NCBI GenBank assembly: GCA_035527515.1
Contig: DATLAJ010000042.1
Coordinates: 1-64,000, forward strand
Direction of reading: 5' to 3'
Length of the DNA: 64,000 bases
From: a bacterium
GTDB taxonomy: Bacteria > B130-G9
Of the stretch, positions 45,795 through 54,749 are shown in pieces. The notes beneath the pieces were generated by a model, which saw nothing but the letters and a program-made list of their open reading frames with translations, did no database searches and was not told where the DNA came from. Positions within the stretch are counted from its first letter, which is position 1. Each line of letters begins with the position of its first letter. The position numbers and the translations under genes were made by a program.

Positions 45795-45884
45795 TTTCCC
45801 CACTTATTCCACGCCCTTAAAGCATCCGTAATATACTACTAAACACCGGGAAGCTTTCCCAGATTCAACGCCGAAGAGTTCCCC

Positions 45885-45945
45885 CATTCTGTCTTGGCGT
45901 GATTCTGGGCGCCGCTTTCGCTTCATGGGGCTTGCCGCAGCCTGC
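45885..45945. repeat. Dispersed repeat, copy related to 11096-11155
   Basis: About 60 bases align by eye with 11096-11155 (CATTCT, TCTTGG, TTCTGGGCGCCG). The copy lies in the 364-base gap between the methyltransferase and mutS; the gap also holds the hairpin at 45945 and an inverted GGTCCGATTC/GAATCGGACC near 46035-46070, and no supported gene. Confidence 0.5.
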
Positions 45946-45974
45946 TTGGGGTGTAGGCATACCACCACCCCAAG
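45945..45974. repeat. Perfect 9-bp inverted repeat
   Basis: CTTGGGGTG at 45945-45953 and CACCCCAAG at 45966-45974 form a stem with a 12-base loop. No T-run follows on either strand, so it is not a clear terminator. Confidence 0.6.
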
Positions 45975-46158
45975 GCTCCGAACTATAACATATTCACATA
46001 TACACAGCGCCCTCATGCACGGCGTCCGGTCCGGTCCGATTCCATCTGGAACCATGCAGAATCGGACCCACATACCAGATAAACCGACGAGCCCCCGCTG
46101 AGGCGAGTTCGGCACGTGGGAGCCGACCGAGCACATCCCCCGGCCAAGAGACTAATGG

Positions 46159-48828
46159 TCAAGACTCCCTCAGCTTCCTCCGCAGCTCCGTCAGCTTTGA
46201 GAGTGCCTCCAGCGGCGTCATCGTGTCCGGGTCGAGCGACTCCAGCTCCTTCAGAACAGGGCTTTGCGGGGCAGGGGCAGCGAAGAGCTGCAGCTGGGGG
46301 GCCCCACCAAGCCTCTTACGCCGTGCAGTGCGCGCCAAGCTCGGCGTCCAGTCGCTTGCAAACTCATCTCGCTCGAGGTTGCTGAGTATCTCCTTCGCAC
46401 GAGCTATAACTCCCTTGGGAAGCCCGGCGAGGCGCGCCACCTGGATGCCATAGCTCCGGTCCGCGCTGCCCGGTATGACCTTGCGCAAGAACACGATCTT
46501 ATCTCCCCACTCCCTGACTGAGACGTTGAAGTTCTTGACGCGATCGAGCATCAGCGCGAGCTCGGCCAGCTCGTGAAAGTGTGTCGCAAAGAGCGTGCGC
46601 GCGGCGACCTTTTTTTTGTTGTGCAAGTACTCGGCGACCGCCCATGCAATAGAAAGCCCGTCGTAGGTGCTCGTCCCACGGCCGATCTCGTCGAGAACGA
46701 TGAGGCTTCTCGGCGTCGCGTTGTTCAGGATATTGGCGGTCTCGTTCATCTCGACCATGAAGGTGCTCTGGCCTCGAAGGAGGAAATCGGTCGCACCCAC
46801 CCGCGTGAACACCTTGTCAACTATGCCGATCTGCGCCTCGCTTGCCGGCACGAAACAGCCCGTCTGGGCCATGATGACGATCAGCGCCACCTGGCGTATA
46901 TAGGTCGATTTGCCGGCCATGTTCGGCCCGGTAATGATTAGAATCTGATTGCTTGCGCAGTCCACACAAACGTCGTTCGGGACGAACTCCTGAGCGAGAT
47001 ACACCTGCTCCACCACGGGATGACGCCCGTCCCTTACGACGATGCTCATGCCGTCGTTGACGGTCGGACGAGCGTAGCGGTTCTCCGAGGCGACCTGAGC
47101 AAACGAGCCCAAAACGTCCATCGTGGCGACCGCCCTCGCGGCCTTCTGAATCCGCAGCGTCTCCTGGGCAATTGACTTCCTAAGCGCCTGGAAGAGCTGA
47201 TACTCCAGCTCAGCGATTTTCTCATCAGCTGACAGAACTTTCTCCTCCCACTCCTTCAGCTCCGCCGTAGCGAACCGTTCTGCGCCCAAGAGCGTCTGTT
47301 TCCTGATGTAATCCACAGGAACCCTGTCCGACGCGCTCTTCTTCACCTCGATGTAATAACCGAACACACGGTTGTAACCGATCTTGAGGTTCTGAATCCC
47401 CGTGCGACTGCGCTCCTGCGCCTCAAGCCCCGCAATGAACTTCTTGCCGTCACGCGCAATTGACCGCAGCTCGTCGAGCGACTCGTCCCAGCCGTCGTTG
47501 AACATCCCGCCGTCTCGCACGGTGAAAGGTGGGTCAGAAACGACCGCCTCGGCCAGCGTGTTGGCGACGTCCGCAAGCGTGTCAGCGTTCTCGAAAAGTG
47601 AGGCCAAAAGTGGCGAACTGGCCTTACTCAAAGTCTTGTAGAGCTTCGGAAGAACGGAGAGTGATTCTCTGAGCGAGACGAGGTCCCTTGCATTTGCAGT
47701 CCCAAGATCGATACGCGAAATCAGCCGCTCGATGTCCCGGACCTCTCTCAGCAACTGACGCATCTCGTCTCTCAGCAGGAAATTGTCCCTAAGCTCCGCA
47801 ACCGAGTCGAGACGCTGGTCTATCGCCTCGACGTTGATCAGTGGGTGCAAAAGCCAGCGCCTCAGAAGCCTCGCGCCCATCGCCGTCTCCGTTTTGTCTA
47901 TAAGCCAAAGAAGCGAGCCTTTCCGCTTGCCGTCGATCGCGATTCTCGTTATCTCCAGGTTTCGCAGCGTTGCCTCGTCGAGCTGCATGAACGCCGAATC
48001 GCTGTGGAACTCGACCGCAGTGATGTGCGAGAGGTCTCTCTTCTGCGTCTTGTGCAGCTGATGAAGCAGCGCCCCGCCGGCCGCTATCGCCAGCGGCTTG
48101 TTTTCACAGCCAAAACCATCAAGCGAATGAACCTCGAAATGCTCGATCATTTGCCTGTAGCCGTAATCGTGCTCAAACACCCAATCCTCGAGACTAGTCA
48201 ACATCATCTTGGGCTCCTCGCCCAATAGGCCCTTCACAAGCTGTGAATCGACAAGCCGCTCCTGAACAACCAACTCCTTCGGCTCCCACCGAGAAAGCTC
48301 GTCTCTGAGCGCCACCGCAGAATCGACGCCCCTAAGCTCAGTAACGCGAAAGTCCCCTGTCGAGAGGTCTATGACGGCAAAGCCGACTCCGTCACGGTCT
48401 ATGTGGACCGAGCAGATATATGAGCTCTCCTTGTCTGAAAGTAGGCCTGGCTCGACCACCGTCCCCGGCGTTACAACGCGCACAACGTCGCGCTTGACAA
48501 CGCCCTGCGCGGTCTTGGGGTCCTCGACCTGCTCACAGATCGCCACCTTGTAGCCCTTTCTAATCAGTTTGCTGAGGTAAACCTCGAGCGCATGATAGGG
48601 AATGCCGCACAGCGGAACCTCGCCCGGCTTGCCCCGGTTGCGAGACGTCAACGCAATATCGAGAAGCTTGGACCCCAGAACCGCATCCTCGCCAAACATC
48701 TCGTAAAAATCGCCCATCCTGAAAAGCATCATGCAGTCCGGATACTGCGCGCGAATCCGCTTATACTGCTTCATCATCGGCGTCGTTTTCGCCAGCGTGG
48801 TCTCCTTGAACGGTCTTTTCTGCGCCAT
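46159..48828 (-). CDS. mutS: DNA mismatch repair protein MutS
   Basis: MutS recognises mismatches and starts repair with MutL. The protein is 889 residues from the chosen ATG at 48828. The mismatch-binding motif is FRMGDFYEMFGEDA, with Phe and Glu of the F-x-E type; TPMMKQYKRI precedes it as in the E. coli protein. The ATPase has Walker A GPNMAGKSTYIRQ and Walker B VLDEIGRGTSTYDG, with the later TLFATHFHELAEL. The open frame reaches 48915 but the extra residues do not belong to the family. The C-terminal helix-turn-helix/dimer tail is also present. No mutL is in the window. Confidence 0.97.
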   Translation of the reverse strand: MAQKRPFKETTLAKTTPMMKQYKRIRAQYPDCMMLFRMGDFYEMFGEDAVLGSKLLDIALTSRNRGKPGEVPLCGIPYHALEVYLSKLIRKGYKVAICEQVEDPKTAQGVVKRDVVRVVTPGTVVEPGLLSDKESSYICSVHIDRDGVGFAVIDLSTGDFRVTELRGVDSAVALRDELSRWEPKELVVQERLVDSQLVKGLLGEEPKMMLTSLEDWVFEHDYGYRQMIEHFEVHSLDGFGCENKPLAIAAGGALLHQLHKTQKRDLSHITAVEFHSDSAFMQLDEATLRNLEITRIAIDGKRKGSLLWLIDKTETAMGARLLRRWLLHPLINVEAIDQRLDSVAELRDNFLLRDEMRQLLREVRDIERLISRIDLGTANARDLVSLRESLSVLPKLYKTLSKASSPLLASLFENADTLADVANTLAEAVVSDPPFTVRDGGMFNDGWDESLDELRSIARDGKKFIAGLEAQERSRTGIQNLKIGYNRVFGYYIEVKKSASDRVPVDYIRKQTLLGAERFATAELKEWEEKVLSADEKIAELEYQLFQALRKSIAQETLRIQKAARAVATMDVLGSFAQVASENRYARPTVNDGMSIVVRDGRHPVVEQVYLAQEFVPNDVCVDCASNQILIITGPNMAGKSTYIRQVALIVIMAQTGCFVPASEAQIGIVDKVFTRVGATDFLLRGQSTFMVEMNETANILNNATPRSLIVLDEIGRGTSTYDGLSIAWAVAEYLHNKKKVAARTLFATHFHELAELALMLDRVKNFNVSVREWGDKIVFLRKVIPGSADRSYGIQVARLAGLPKGVIARAKEILSNLERDEFASDWTPSLARTARRKRLGGAPQLQLFAAPAPQSPVLKELESLDPDTMTPLEALSKLTELRRKLRES

Positions 48829-49094
48829 CCTCAAGAGTTTCAAGTTTCGAGTGGCAACTTTCAAGTGGTAGATTCCTCTTGTTTTCAGGTGAGACGAACG
48901 CCAATTGCGCATCACATTGCCCTGTCAGACTATCCTTAAGCGTTCTCCCTGATATCTCACTGTTAATTGGAACCAGGGTGGGCGAACATCGGTTTACAGC
49001 AAGCAGGCTCAGTAGGATTGCGATCAGCCCTTGGTCATGCCGAGTTGCTATTTGTGGCGCTTTGGCTGAAGATCACGGCTGAAATAACCATTAG

Positions 49095-49130
49095 TTGACT
49101 TGCAACTTCTGCAAGAATAAGTAATATATT
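49095..49130 (+). promoter_or_regulatory. Possible promoter of rpsU
   Basis: TTGACT (49095-49100) and, at 17-base spacing, TAAGTA (49118-49123) with TAATAT close behind. It lies in an AT-rich stretch unlike its surroundings, about 55 bases upstream of the rpsU start, so a sigma-70-like promoter is plausible. Confidence 0.35.
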
Positions 49131-49181
49131 AAGTGGGTCTGTGGACAGGAACTCTATACCGTAAAGGAGGGGAAATGATGA

Positions 49182-49376
49182 ATGACTCTGATTAGAGTGA
49201 AGGATGATGAGGGCTTTGACTCCGCGCTCAGGCGCTTTAAGAAGCTGTGCGAGAAGTCTGGGATACTGTCGGAGTACAGAAGACGCGTTTACTTCGAAAA
49301 GCCGTGCATAAAGCGCAAGCGCAAGGCGTTGGCCGCGCGCAAGAAGCTCGTTAGGAAGGTCAGGCGTTTCACCTAG
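49182..49376 (+). CDS. rpsU: 30S ribosomal protein bS21
   Basis: A 64-residue very basic ribosomal protein. It starts with [19 protein letters not shown] and continues [17 protein letters not shown], the bS21 family core, then a Lys/Arg-rich tail ([12 protein letters not shown]). GGAGGGG precedes the ATG. bS21 is found in bacteria only, and helps translation initiation. It is followed 60 bases later by the NIF3-like gene. Confidence 0.95.
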   Translation: MTLIRVKDDEGFDSALRRFKKLCEKSGILSEYRRRVYFEKPCIKRKRKALAARKKLVRKVRRFT

Positions 49377-49437
49377 AGCGGCTTAATGCTAGACGTGGCC
49401 TATTCTATTTGCCTAATTGTCTCCGGAGGTTGTGTAA

Positions 49438-50406
49438 ATGTTGACAGTACAGGAGATATATCGTCTTGGAGTTGAAGCAGGGATTGAGGCAGACCAGCGG
49501 CCTAGAGAGGAGATCGGCAGAAAGCTAGGCGCGGAGCGCGACAAGTATGACAAGCTTCGGGACAAGGAGAAGGAGCGCTTCGACATTGAGCGGCTGAGCA
49601 GCCCTTTTGCCGACACCCGCATCCTTCACGGCGATCCGGAGGCAGAGGTGTCTGCTGCCTTGGTGGGGATAGACATTGGCCCTGCGGAGGTTATGCTGGC
49701 CGAGAGGCTGAGGTCGAGAGGCGAGAATCTCGACCTGGTGATTGCTCACCATCCTCTGGGAAGGGCCCTGGCCGGCCTGGCGGACGTGATCTCCGTTCAG
49801 ACAGACCTTTGGGCGCAGCATGGTTCGCCTATCGGACAGATGGAGAGCGTCTTCGCAGGCAGGATCAAAGATGTGGCCACTTCGGTCATGGCGGCGAACC
49901 ACAATAGAGCGGTCGATGTTGCACGATTGCTGGACGTCCCTCTGATGTGTATTCACACTCCGGCCGATAACTGTGTTGCGCAGTTCTTGACCAACAAAAT
50001 CAAAGAAGCAAAGCCTCTTCTGCTTGCGGATGTCCTCGACCTGCTACTTGAGATCGACGAATACAGCCGCTATGCCGCGGAAACAGTCGAACCCAAGATA
50101 ATTGTCGGATCGAAGGAAAGCAGGGCCGGTGAGGTCTTCGTTGACATGACAGGCGGCACATCTGGCCCGAAAGACCTCTATGAAATCATCTCCAAGTCAA
50201 CCAACATAAGCACAATAGTCTGCATGCATGTCTCGCAGGAGCACAAGAAAGAGATTGAAAAGCATCACCTAAACTGTATAGTTGCTCCTCATATGCCAAG
50301 TGATACTATTGGTCTGAATCTGATTCTCGATTCTTTGGAGTCGCGAGGAGGGTTAAATGTTTTGGAATGTTCAGGTTTCCGTCGCGTGAGCAGGTCGCAT
50401 CAATGA
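49438..50406 (+). CDS. NIF3-like dinuclear-metal-centre protein
   Basis: A 322-residue protein of the NIF3/YbgI family. The metal-binding signs are LVIAHHPLG (His-His), an internal NHNRAVDVARLLDVPLMCIHTPADN and a late HMPSDTIGLNLILD with further His/Asp. The N-terminus is unusual for the family: about 55 residues of charged helix (RPREEIGRKLGAERDKYDKL) come before the metal domain. The function of NIF3 proteins is not settled; GTP cyclohydrolase-type or metal-dependent hydrolase roles have been proposed. GGAGG lies eight bases before the ATG. It is probably cotranscribed with rpsU. Confidence 0.78.
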   Translation: MLTVQEIYRLGVEAGIEADQRPREEIGRKLGAERDKYDKLRDKEKERFDIERLSSPFADTRILHGDPEAEVSAALVGIDIGPAEVMLAERLRSRGENLDLVIAHHPLGRALAGLADVISVQTDLWAQHGSPIGQMESVFAGRIKDVATSVMAANHNRAVDVARLLDVPLMCIHTPADNCVAQFLTNKIKEAKPLLLADVLDLLLEIDEYSRYAAETVEPKIIVGSKESRAGEVFVDMTGGTSGPKDLYEIISKSTNISTIVCMHVSQEHKKEIEKHHLNCIVAPHMPSDTIGLNLILDSLESRGGLNVLECSGFRRVSRSHQ

Positions 50407-50462
50407 TGCTGACTTCCCAAGGACTGTGAACCGAACATCTTATTCGAGGGGAAGGTGAAACC

Positions 50463-51335
50463 GTGAAGAAAGGATACGCTCTCGCCGGAGCGCTCGTTAT
50501 CGGATTGTGCTTGCTTTTTTCGATGCCTCACACTAGTTCTGCTGGTGTTGTCACGATGCCAGCAGAGTTCAATTGGCTTTTCTCCGACGCTGATTATGGC
50601 AAGATAGTGGGAACGATCGGCGTTGCCGAGGAGATATACGATCGTGGAATAGAGCTTCTCTACCACGGCAGTTTCTCCGAGGCGGCCGAGTGCTTCTGGC
50701 GCGTTATAGACATTTATTCAGGCTTCTCGACTCTCGATAGGCATACGCGCGTTGCATCGTCCTACTACTACTTGGGCAAGACCTACCTCCTTGCTGGGAA
50801 GCCAGACCTAGCGAAGGGGCTCTTCCATTTGGCAGCCCTGACGAATCCGGTGGGAGAGGGTATTGAGGTGCAAGTGGACCTCTCGTATTCCTTCAACGAC
50901 ATCTTGAGGCAACGGCTCAGGAATTTCGCGCTCGAGAGGGAGCTTGCGCTGGAGAGATCAGGTGCGAGGACGGCGGCAGGGCCCGCTGAATGGCAGGAAA
51001 CGATACCAATGGATTCGCTGTTCGAGACCAACGAATACACTCTTCGACCGGACGCCATGGCCAGACTGGGGCGCCTCGCTCGCCGGATGAAGGTTTCACA
51101 CGGATTGACGTTCGTGATCGAGTCACATGGCGATGATGTCGGGACCCAGGAGTACAATCTCCGGCTCGGAAATAAGCGAGCGGAGGCAGTGCGAGATGCG
51201 CTCTTGGGCTGGGGCGTGCAGATATATTCTGTCAAGTGCTTCGCGCACGGCCAGCGTTTCCCTGTTGCGTCCAACGATACTGAACAAGGGCGCTACAAGA
51301 ACCGCAGGCTCGTGGTAAAAGCGGTCAAGCAATAG
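50463..51335 (+). CDS. TPR plus OmpA-domain envelope protein
   Basis: A 290-residue exported protein starting with GTG 50463. The signal peptide (GYALAGALVIGLCLLFSMPHTSSAG) is followed by a TPR-like region (about 50-130: AEEIYDRGIELLYHGSFSEA, SSYYYLGKTYLLAGKPDLAKG) and an OmpA/MotB peptidoglycan-binding domain (about 183-288) with NLRLGNKRAEAVRDAL, AHGQRFPVASN and KNRRLVV. It would hold a complex to the cell wall. It lies just upstream of the tRNA. No tol-pal genes accompany it. Confidence 0.86.
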   Translation: MKKGYALAGALVIGLCLLFSMPHTSSAGVVTMPAEFNWLFSDADYGKIVGTIGVAEEIYDRGIELLYHGSFSEAAECFWRVIDIYSGFSTLDRHTRVASSYYYLGKTYLLAGKPDLAKGLFHLAALTNPVGEGIEVQVDLSYSFNDILRQRLRNFALERELALERSGARTAAGPAEWQETIPMDSLFETNEYTLRPDAMARLGRLARRMKVSHGLTFVIESHGDDVGTQEYNLRLGNKRAEAVRDALLGWGVQIYSVKCFAHGQRFPVASNDTEQGRYKNRRLVVKAVKQ

Positions 51336-51341
51336 CCAGCC

Positions 51342-51415
51342 GGGCGGATAGCTCAGCTGGTAAGAGCATCGGCCTTACAAGCCGGGGGTCGCAGGTTCGA
51401 ATCCTGTTCCGCCCA
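51342..51415 (+). tRNA. tRNA-Val (anticodon TAC)
   Basis: A complete cloverleaf: acceptor GGGCGGA / TCCGCCC, D arm GCTC..GAGC, anticodon arm TCGGC-CTTACAA-GCCGG with anticodon TAC, and the T arm GCAGG-TTCGAAT-CCTGT. The 3' CCA is not encoded. It stands at the edge of the defence island that starts 430 bases downstream. I see no second copy of its 3' end in the window, so integration here is not proved. Confidence 0.93.
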
Positions 51416-51845
51416 AGCCATTTAGCAGCACTCCCGGCGATTTCATTCACGAAACTCCCCAATTCCAACAACTGGCCCATAGTGCCGTTTTGTGCTCCCC
51501 TTACCGCCGCAGTATGGCACATCTATGACACAATGGCACAATCGCCACTCCTCACGTATGTCGTCTGATAGAGTCACAACAGAATCCGTCGACCATAGGC
51601 TATAGAGTTGGTGAGTCAGGGAATCATGACACATCTATCACACAATCACTGTTTTTAATCTCCGGACGACTCCCTGCCGGATAGCCACAATAGGCCACGT
51701 GATTGTTTGACGGCGTTCATGGGGCTTCCGACCGGTGGAGCAGTGTCAGAACATCCCCAAAGGGTCAAAACGTCTCTGCGGGCGTCTGGCGCAATCCGTG
51801 GGATCGGGGATGCGGAGCTCATGGAATCAGTCAGATCTCAACAAG

Positions 51846-52610
51846 TTAGTCAATTGACCCCTCTTCCTGTTGGTAGCGATCCATGTCATGCTCGCTCACG
51901 TTGTAACCGCCATAGGGATCTATCCTATCCGTCTGCATAAGGGCATCCAGAAGGTCCTGGCTAAGCCACCCGAAATCATCAAGTAACCTGATCGAGTTGA
52001 AGATCCAGCCTGAATCGACATGATGTAGAGCTATGAATTCGAGTGTCTCTTTGCATCTCTGGGAGTTCATATTTCGATAAATGCCGAAAAGAGTCAGCCA
52101 TTCCTCAAAAGGGAGACGCTCCATTGCAGTGATCAGATCCTCGTATTCTTCCGATGCGTGAAACATCCCTATAGCATCTCCCATCTCGGGATGAAAAGCC
52201 TCGTCCATAGGGAAGGCTTGCCGTATAAGCTCTCTCCAGTTCAATCTGGCCGCCTCATCCACGGGCAACTCGACCAGCTCGATGTTCATTCCTTCCACCC
52301 TCCGCGAAGCCGTCTCACTGAATCCGTGGGGAGTAATCAGTATTCCCTCCTGAGCACCCAGATCTCCGAGCATCCCAATGAAACTCTCCACATTTTTGAC
52401 ATTGAGCTTTCGGGAATACATCTTGCACTCGACCGCGATAAAAGGCCTTGAGACGTCTTCGGTGAGAAAGATGGCTACATCAAGCTGACGCTTAGCCCTT
52501 GTTATCATCCCTACGACTTCCCTGTAATCGGGGATGACTATGAAATGCGGTGGCCTGTAGGAATAATACAGCTCGTTGAAAGCTGCTTGCTCGTATTCCC
52601 TCCAATCCAT
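51846..52610 (-). CDS. PD-(D/E)XK nuclease-like protein, last gene of a five-gene defence operon
   Basis: A 254-residue protein. The N-terminal part is a restriction-endonuclease-like fold: Asp44 (RQLDVAIFL) and Glu61-Cys-Lys63 (IAVECKMYSRKL), the D...ExK active site, then VKNVESFIGMLGDLGAQEGILITPHGFSETA, as in Mrr and related nucleases. The rest is helical and I do not recognise it. I start at the ATG 52610 with GAGG five bases upstream; the open frame goes to 52637. It is 48 bases after the DUF262 gene. A role in cutting invading DNA is inferred. The 430-base gap on its other side (51416-51845) has no supported gene. Confidence 0.8.
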   Translation of the reverse strand: MDWREYEQAAFNELYYSYRPPHFIVIPDYREVVGMITRAKRQLDVAIFLTEDVSRPFIAVECKMYSRKLNVKNVESFIGMLGDLGAQEGILITPHGFSETASRRVEGMNIELVELPVDEAARLNWRELIRQAFPMDEAFHPEMGDAIGMFHASEEYEDLITAMERLPFEEWLTLFGIYRNMNSQRCKETLEFIALHHVDSGWIFNSIRLLDDFGWLSQDLLDALMQTDRIDPYGGYNVSEHDMDRYQQEEGSID

Positions 52611-52658
52611 ATACGCCTCAAATCCCTCCACTGACACATGCGCCCGTCAGTCGAGCCA

Positions 52659-54026
52659 TCAGTCGTTTCTTGATCTTGCCATATTGCAGTATCGGTGGGT
52701 CAGACGAGCCTTCTCCGGGATTGTCTTGCCACCTCTCCAATACTGATCTATGTGATCCACAGCAGCGTCGTCGATCTCCTCAATTCGTTGCTCGCATATC
52801 GCACAAGTAGGATCCGCTCTGTAAAGCTCCTCCTTCAGCTTGCGACTGAAACAACGCGGCTGTCTCGGTTGCTCCTTTAGTATCATCCTCACACGCTGGA
52901 ATCCGAGCTCGAATCGAGTCAGCACTCGCTCCCTATCGCTCGTGCCCAGAACGGTCGCATCAACGAATTCATCATTTGAGGAAATCAGGTCCAACAATCC
53001 CTCGCGCAGACAGTCCAATGCACCATAAACCTGGTTCTTGTCTTTGTCGCAGAATACGCCCATCAGCACATCGTAAAGCGAAGCGTTGAACTTCCGACCC
53101 TCCCAGCATCCACTCGGATTGGATTCATCTCCCCGATAGAGACGTTTGAAGGCCCTCTGGCCAAATAGAGACCTGTTGATCTGCACGGCGGTCTTAAATG
53201 CCCGCCTGAGCTCGTCCGCATCGGTACGAGATATATTCTGGAATTTCTCCATGTCCTGATTCAGGAAACGCCTCACCGGGCGCTGGTATTTCAGATAGGT
53301 GGCGTGATAAAACGCTGCGAAGCGCAATACCAGCTCAACATCCTTCATGCGCCTGTCGGGCTGCTTGATCCCCAGAAGTTGAATGAATTCTTTGTCCTCA
53401 GATAGCTCCTTCAGTAACGCCATATAGCGCCCACGATAGACGCAATTCCGAAGCTCCATGTCGTTCAGTGGCACCGCGCCCGTATTCAGCCGCTCGAAGA
53501 TCTCAAACTTGAGCTCCCTGTCACTATCCACCTTGATAGTTATCGCCCGGATCTCGTGATACCTGATCCTGTCCTGGACTTGTTCATCAAGCTCGTTGAA
53601 GTGCTTTCCATTGAGTTCTGTGAAGACTTGAAGGCCATTCAATTTGAATGGCTTAAACTCCCCTGTCTTTGTGGGAAATGCATTGTCGATGTAAGCGAAG
53701 AATGAGGTTAGCCTCTGCTGCCCGTCAATGACGGATTCCTTGCCGTCCTCTTCTTCAGCCAAATAAATCACCGGTAAGGGGACGGCAATAATGACCGACT
53801 CGATGAGGCGACTTGCCTTCTTCTCATCCCAGACGAATTGCCGTTGGAAGTCGGGCTGAAGAATCAGCTTGCCGCGCTTCCACTTGCTGTAGAGCGATTC
53901 TATCTCAGGATCAGATGATTTGGTGTTTATTCTTCGTTTGGTCTTGTCGAGAGTGAGCTCTTCCCTTTCGTCCTCTTCTGGCGTATCGAAGACTAACCCC
54001 TCTTCTGGCGTATCAGCTGCGTCCAT
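52659..54026 (-). CDS. DUF262 / HNH protein (GmrSD-like)
   Basis: A 455-residue protein. DUF262 at the N-terminal side: LQPDFQRQFVW, then VIDGQQRLTSFFAY (DGQQR at 101-105, a nucleotide/DNase active site in GmrS and relatives), and a FERLNTGAVPLND segment. The C-terminal end has an HNH/zinc-like part CAICEQRIEE...DHIDQYWRGG...RYC. This is the arrangement of GmrSD-type and related defence nucleases, but the protein is much shorter than full GmrSD and has no DUF1524. The ATG at 54026 has GGAGG six bases upstream; an adjacent ATG lies at 54029. Its start overlaps the stop of the DprA-like gene. Confidence 0.86.
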   Translation of the reverse strand: MDAADTPEEGLVFDTPEEDEREELTLDKTKRRINTKSSDPEIESLYSKWKRGKLILQPDFQRQFVWDEKKASRLIESVIIAVPLPVIYLAEEEDGKESVIDGQQRLTSFFAYIDNAFPTKTGEFKPFKLNGLQVFTELNGKHFNELDEQVQDRIRYHEIRAITIKVDSDRELKFEIFERLNTGAVPLNDMELRNCVYRGRYMALLKELSEDKEFIQLLGIKQPDRRMKDVELVLRFAAFYHATYLKYQRPVRRFLNQDMEKFQNISRTDADELRRAFKTAVQINRSLFGQRAFKRLYRGDESNPSGCWEGRKFNASLYDVLMGVFCDKDKNQVYGALDCLREGLLDLISSNDEFVDATVLGTSDRERVLTRFELGFQRVRMILKEQPRQPRCFSRKLKEELYRADPTCAICEQRIEEIDDAAVDHIDQYWRGGKTIPEKARLTHRYCNMARSRND

Positions 54027-54727
54027 CATAGTCCTCCATTTGGCATTATTGGTCGTAGGCCGGCCCCAGATTCTCCACATATCGAACCAAGGCTGCCTGA
54101 AGCAAGAGATATGAAACGTTCCTTTGTTCCATCCCTGCGCACAGAACGAGGACGGATTAGATTCTCGTTGTTCGGGTCGTCGAAAGTGTAGAGGGGCTTG
54201 TGCCAGCTGAGGAGCTCGCGAGCAAATGCCTCGGTCTTGCTGCCGGGGGCGGCGTAGGCGATCAGGATGCTCTCGGCGAGAGCGGCGACGAGGCGATTTC
54301 GGAACAGGGCGGTGGCGGCGGTTGGGCGGCGGACCTTCTCAGGCAAGGCCGATAGCAGCAGGAGACGCCCCTTGTTCACAGGTCCTCTATATTCCCGTCG
54401 GATGCGCATCTTCTCAATACCCCTGGCGGGACATAAGATCATGGAGCCCTCGCCTCGCAGCAAGACGTTCAGGACCTCTTTCTCAATAGGCGAGTGGAAG
54501 CCGCCGATGACCGTCGTGCCTTGCTCCCGCAGCTCTCGCGCCAAATCGTATATCTTCAAGATGATGCTGCCCGGGCATTTGGCCGAGCAGAAAATTGCCA
54601 GATTCTTATGACTCAGCAGCTCGACGTCGCCGATGGCTGTCAACCGCTCTGGCGCATCGTCCCCAAGATGCCGCAATAGCGATTTGGGGCACTCCGCCCG
54701 GCTCTGTGTCAAATAGGTCGTCTGCAT
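54026..54727 (-). CDS. Solitary DprA-like protein in defence operon
   Basis: A 233-residue protein of the DprA/SMF Rossmann type without the normal N-terminal helical and C-terminal winged-helix domains. SLLRHLGDDAPERLTAIGDVELL, NLAIFCSAKCPGSIILKIYDLARELREQGTTVIGGFHSPIEKEVLNVLLRG and LSALPEKVRRPTAATALFRNRLVAALAESILI follow the DprA core (IVGsR.., vVSGla.GID..., FP.RNRiia.l). The GID and NRxi equivalents are altered (GGFHSPIE; FRNRLVAAL), so its DNA-binding chemistry may differ. Its stop overlaps the DUF262 start and its own start is 22 bases after AbiEii, so it is in the same operon. Ordinary DprA is already encoded at 260-1363. Confidence 0.75.
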   Translation of the reverse strand: MQTTYLTQSRAECPKSLLRHLGDDAPERLTAIGDVELLSHKNLAIFCSAKCPGSIILKIYDLARELREQGTTVIGGFHSPIEKEVLNVLLRGEGSMILCPARGIEKMRIRREYRGPVNKGRLLLLSALPEKVRRPTAATALFRNRLVAALAESILIAYAAPGSKTEAFARELLSWHKPLYTFDDPNNENLIRPRSVRRDGTKERFISLASGSLGSICGESGAGLRPIMPNGGL

Positions 54728-54749
54728 ACCTCAGTTCCTATCTACCGAC

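Noticed and set aside
51416-51845. Repeated short CACATCTATGACACAAT-like words near 51520-51650, perhaps an att site.
   Set aside because: They do not match the tRNA-Val 3' end and no second copy of a long direct repeat could be seen.
52659-54026. Calling the DUF262 gene a complete GmrSD type IV restriction enzyme.
   Set aside because: It has DUF262 and an HNH-like end, but is short and has no recognisable DUF1524; GmrSD-like is the most that can be said.
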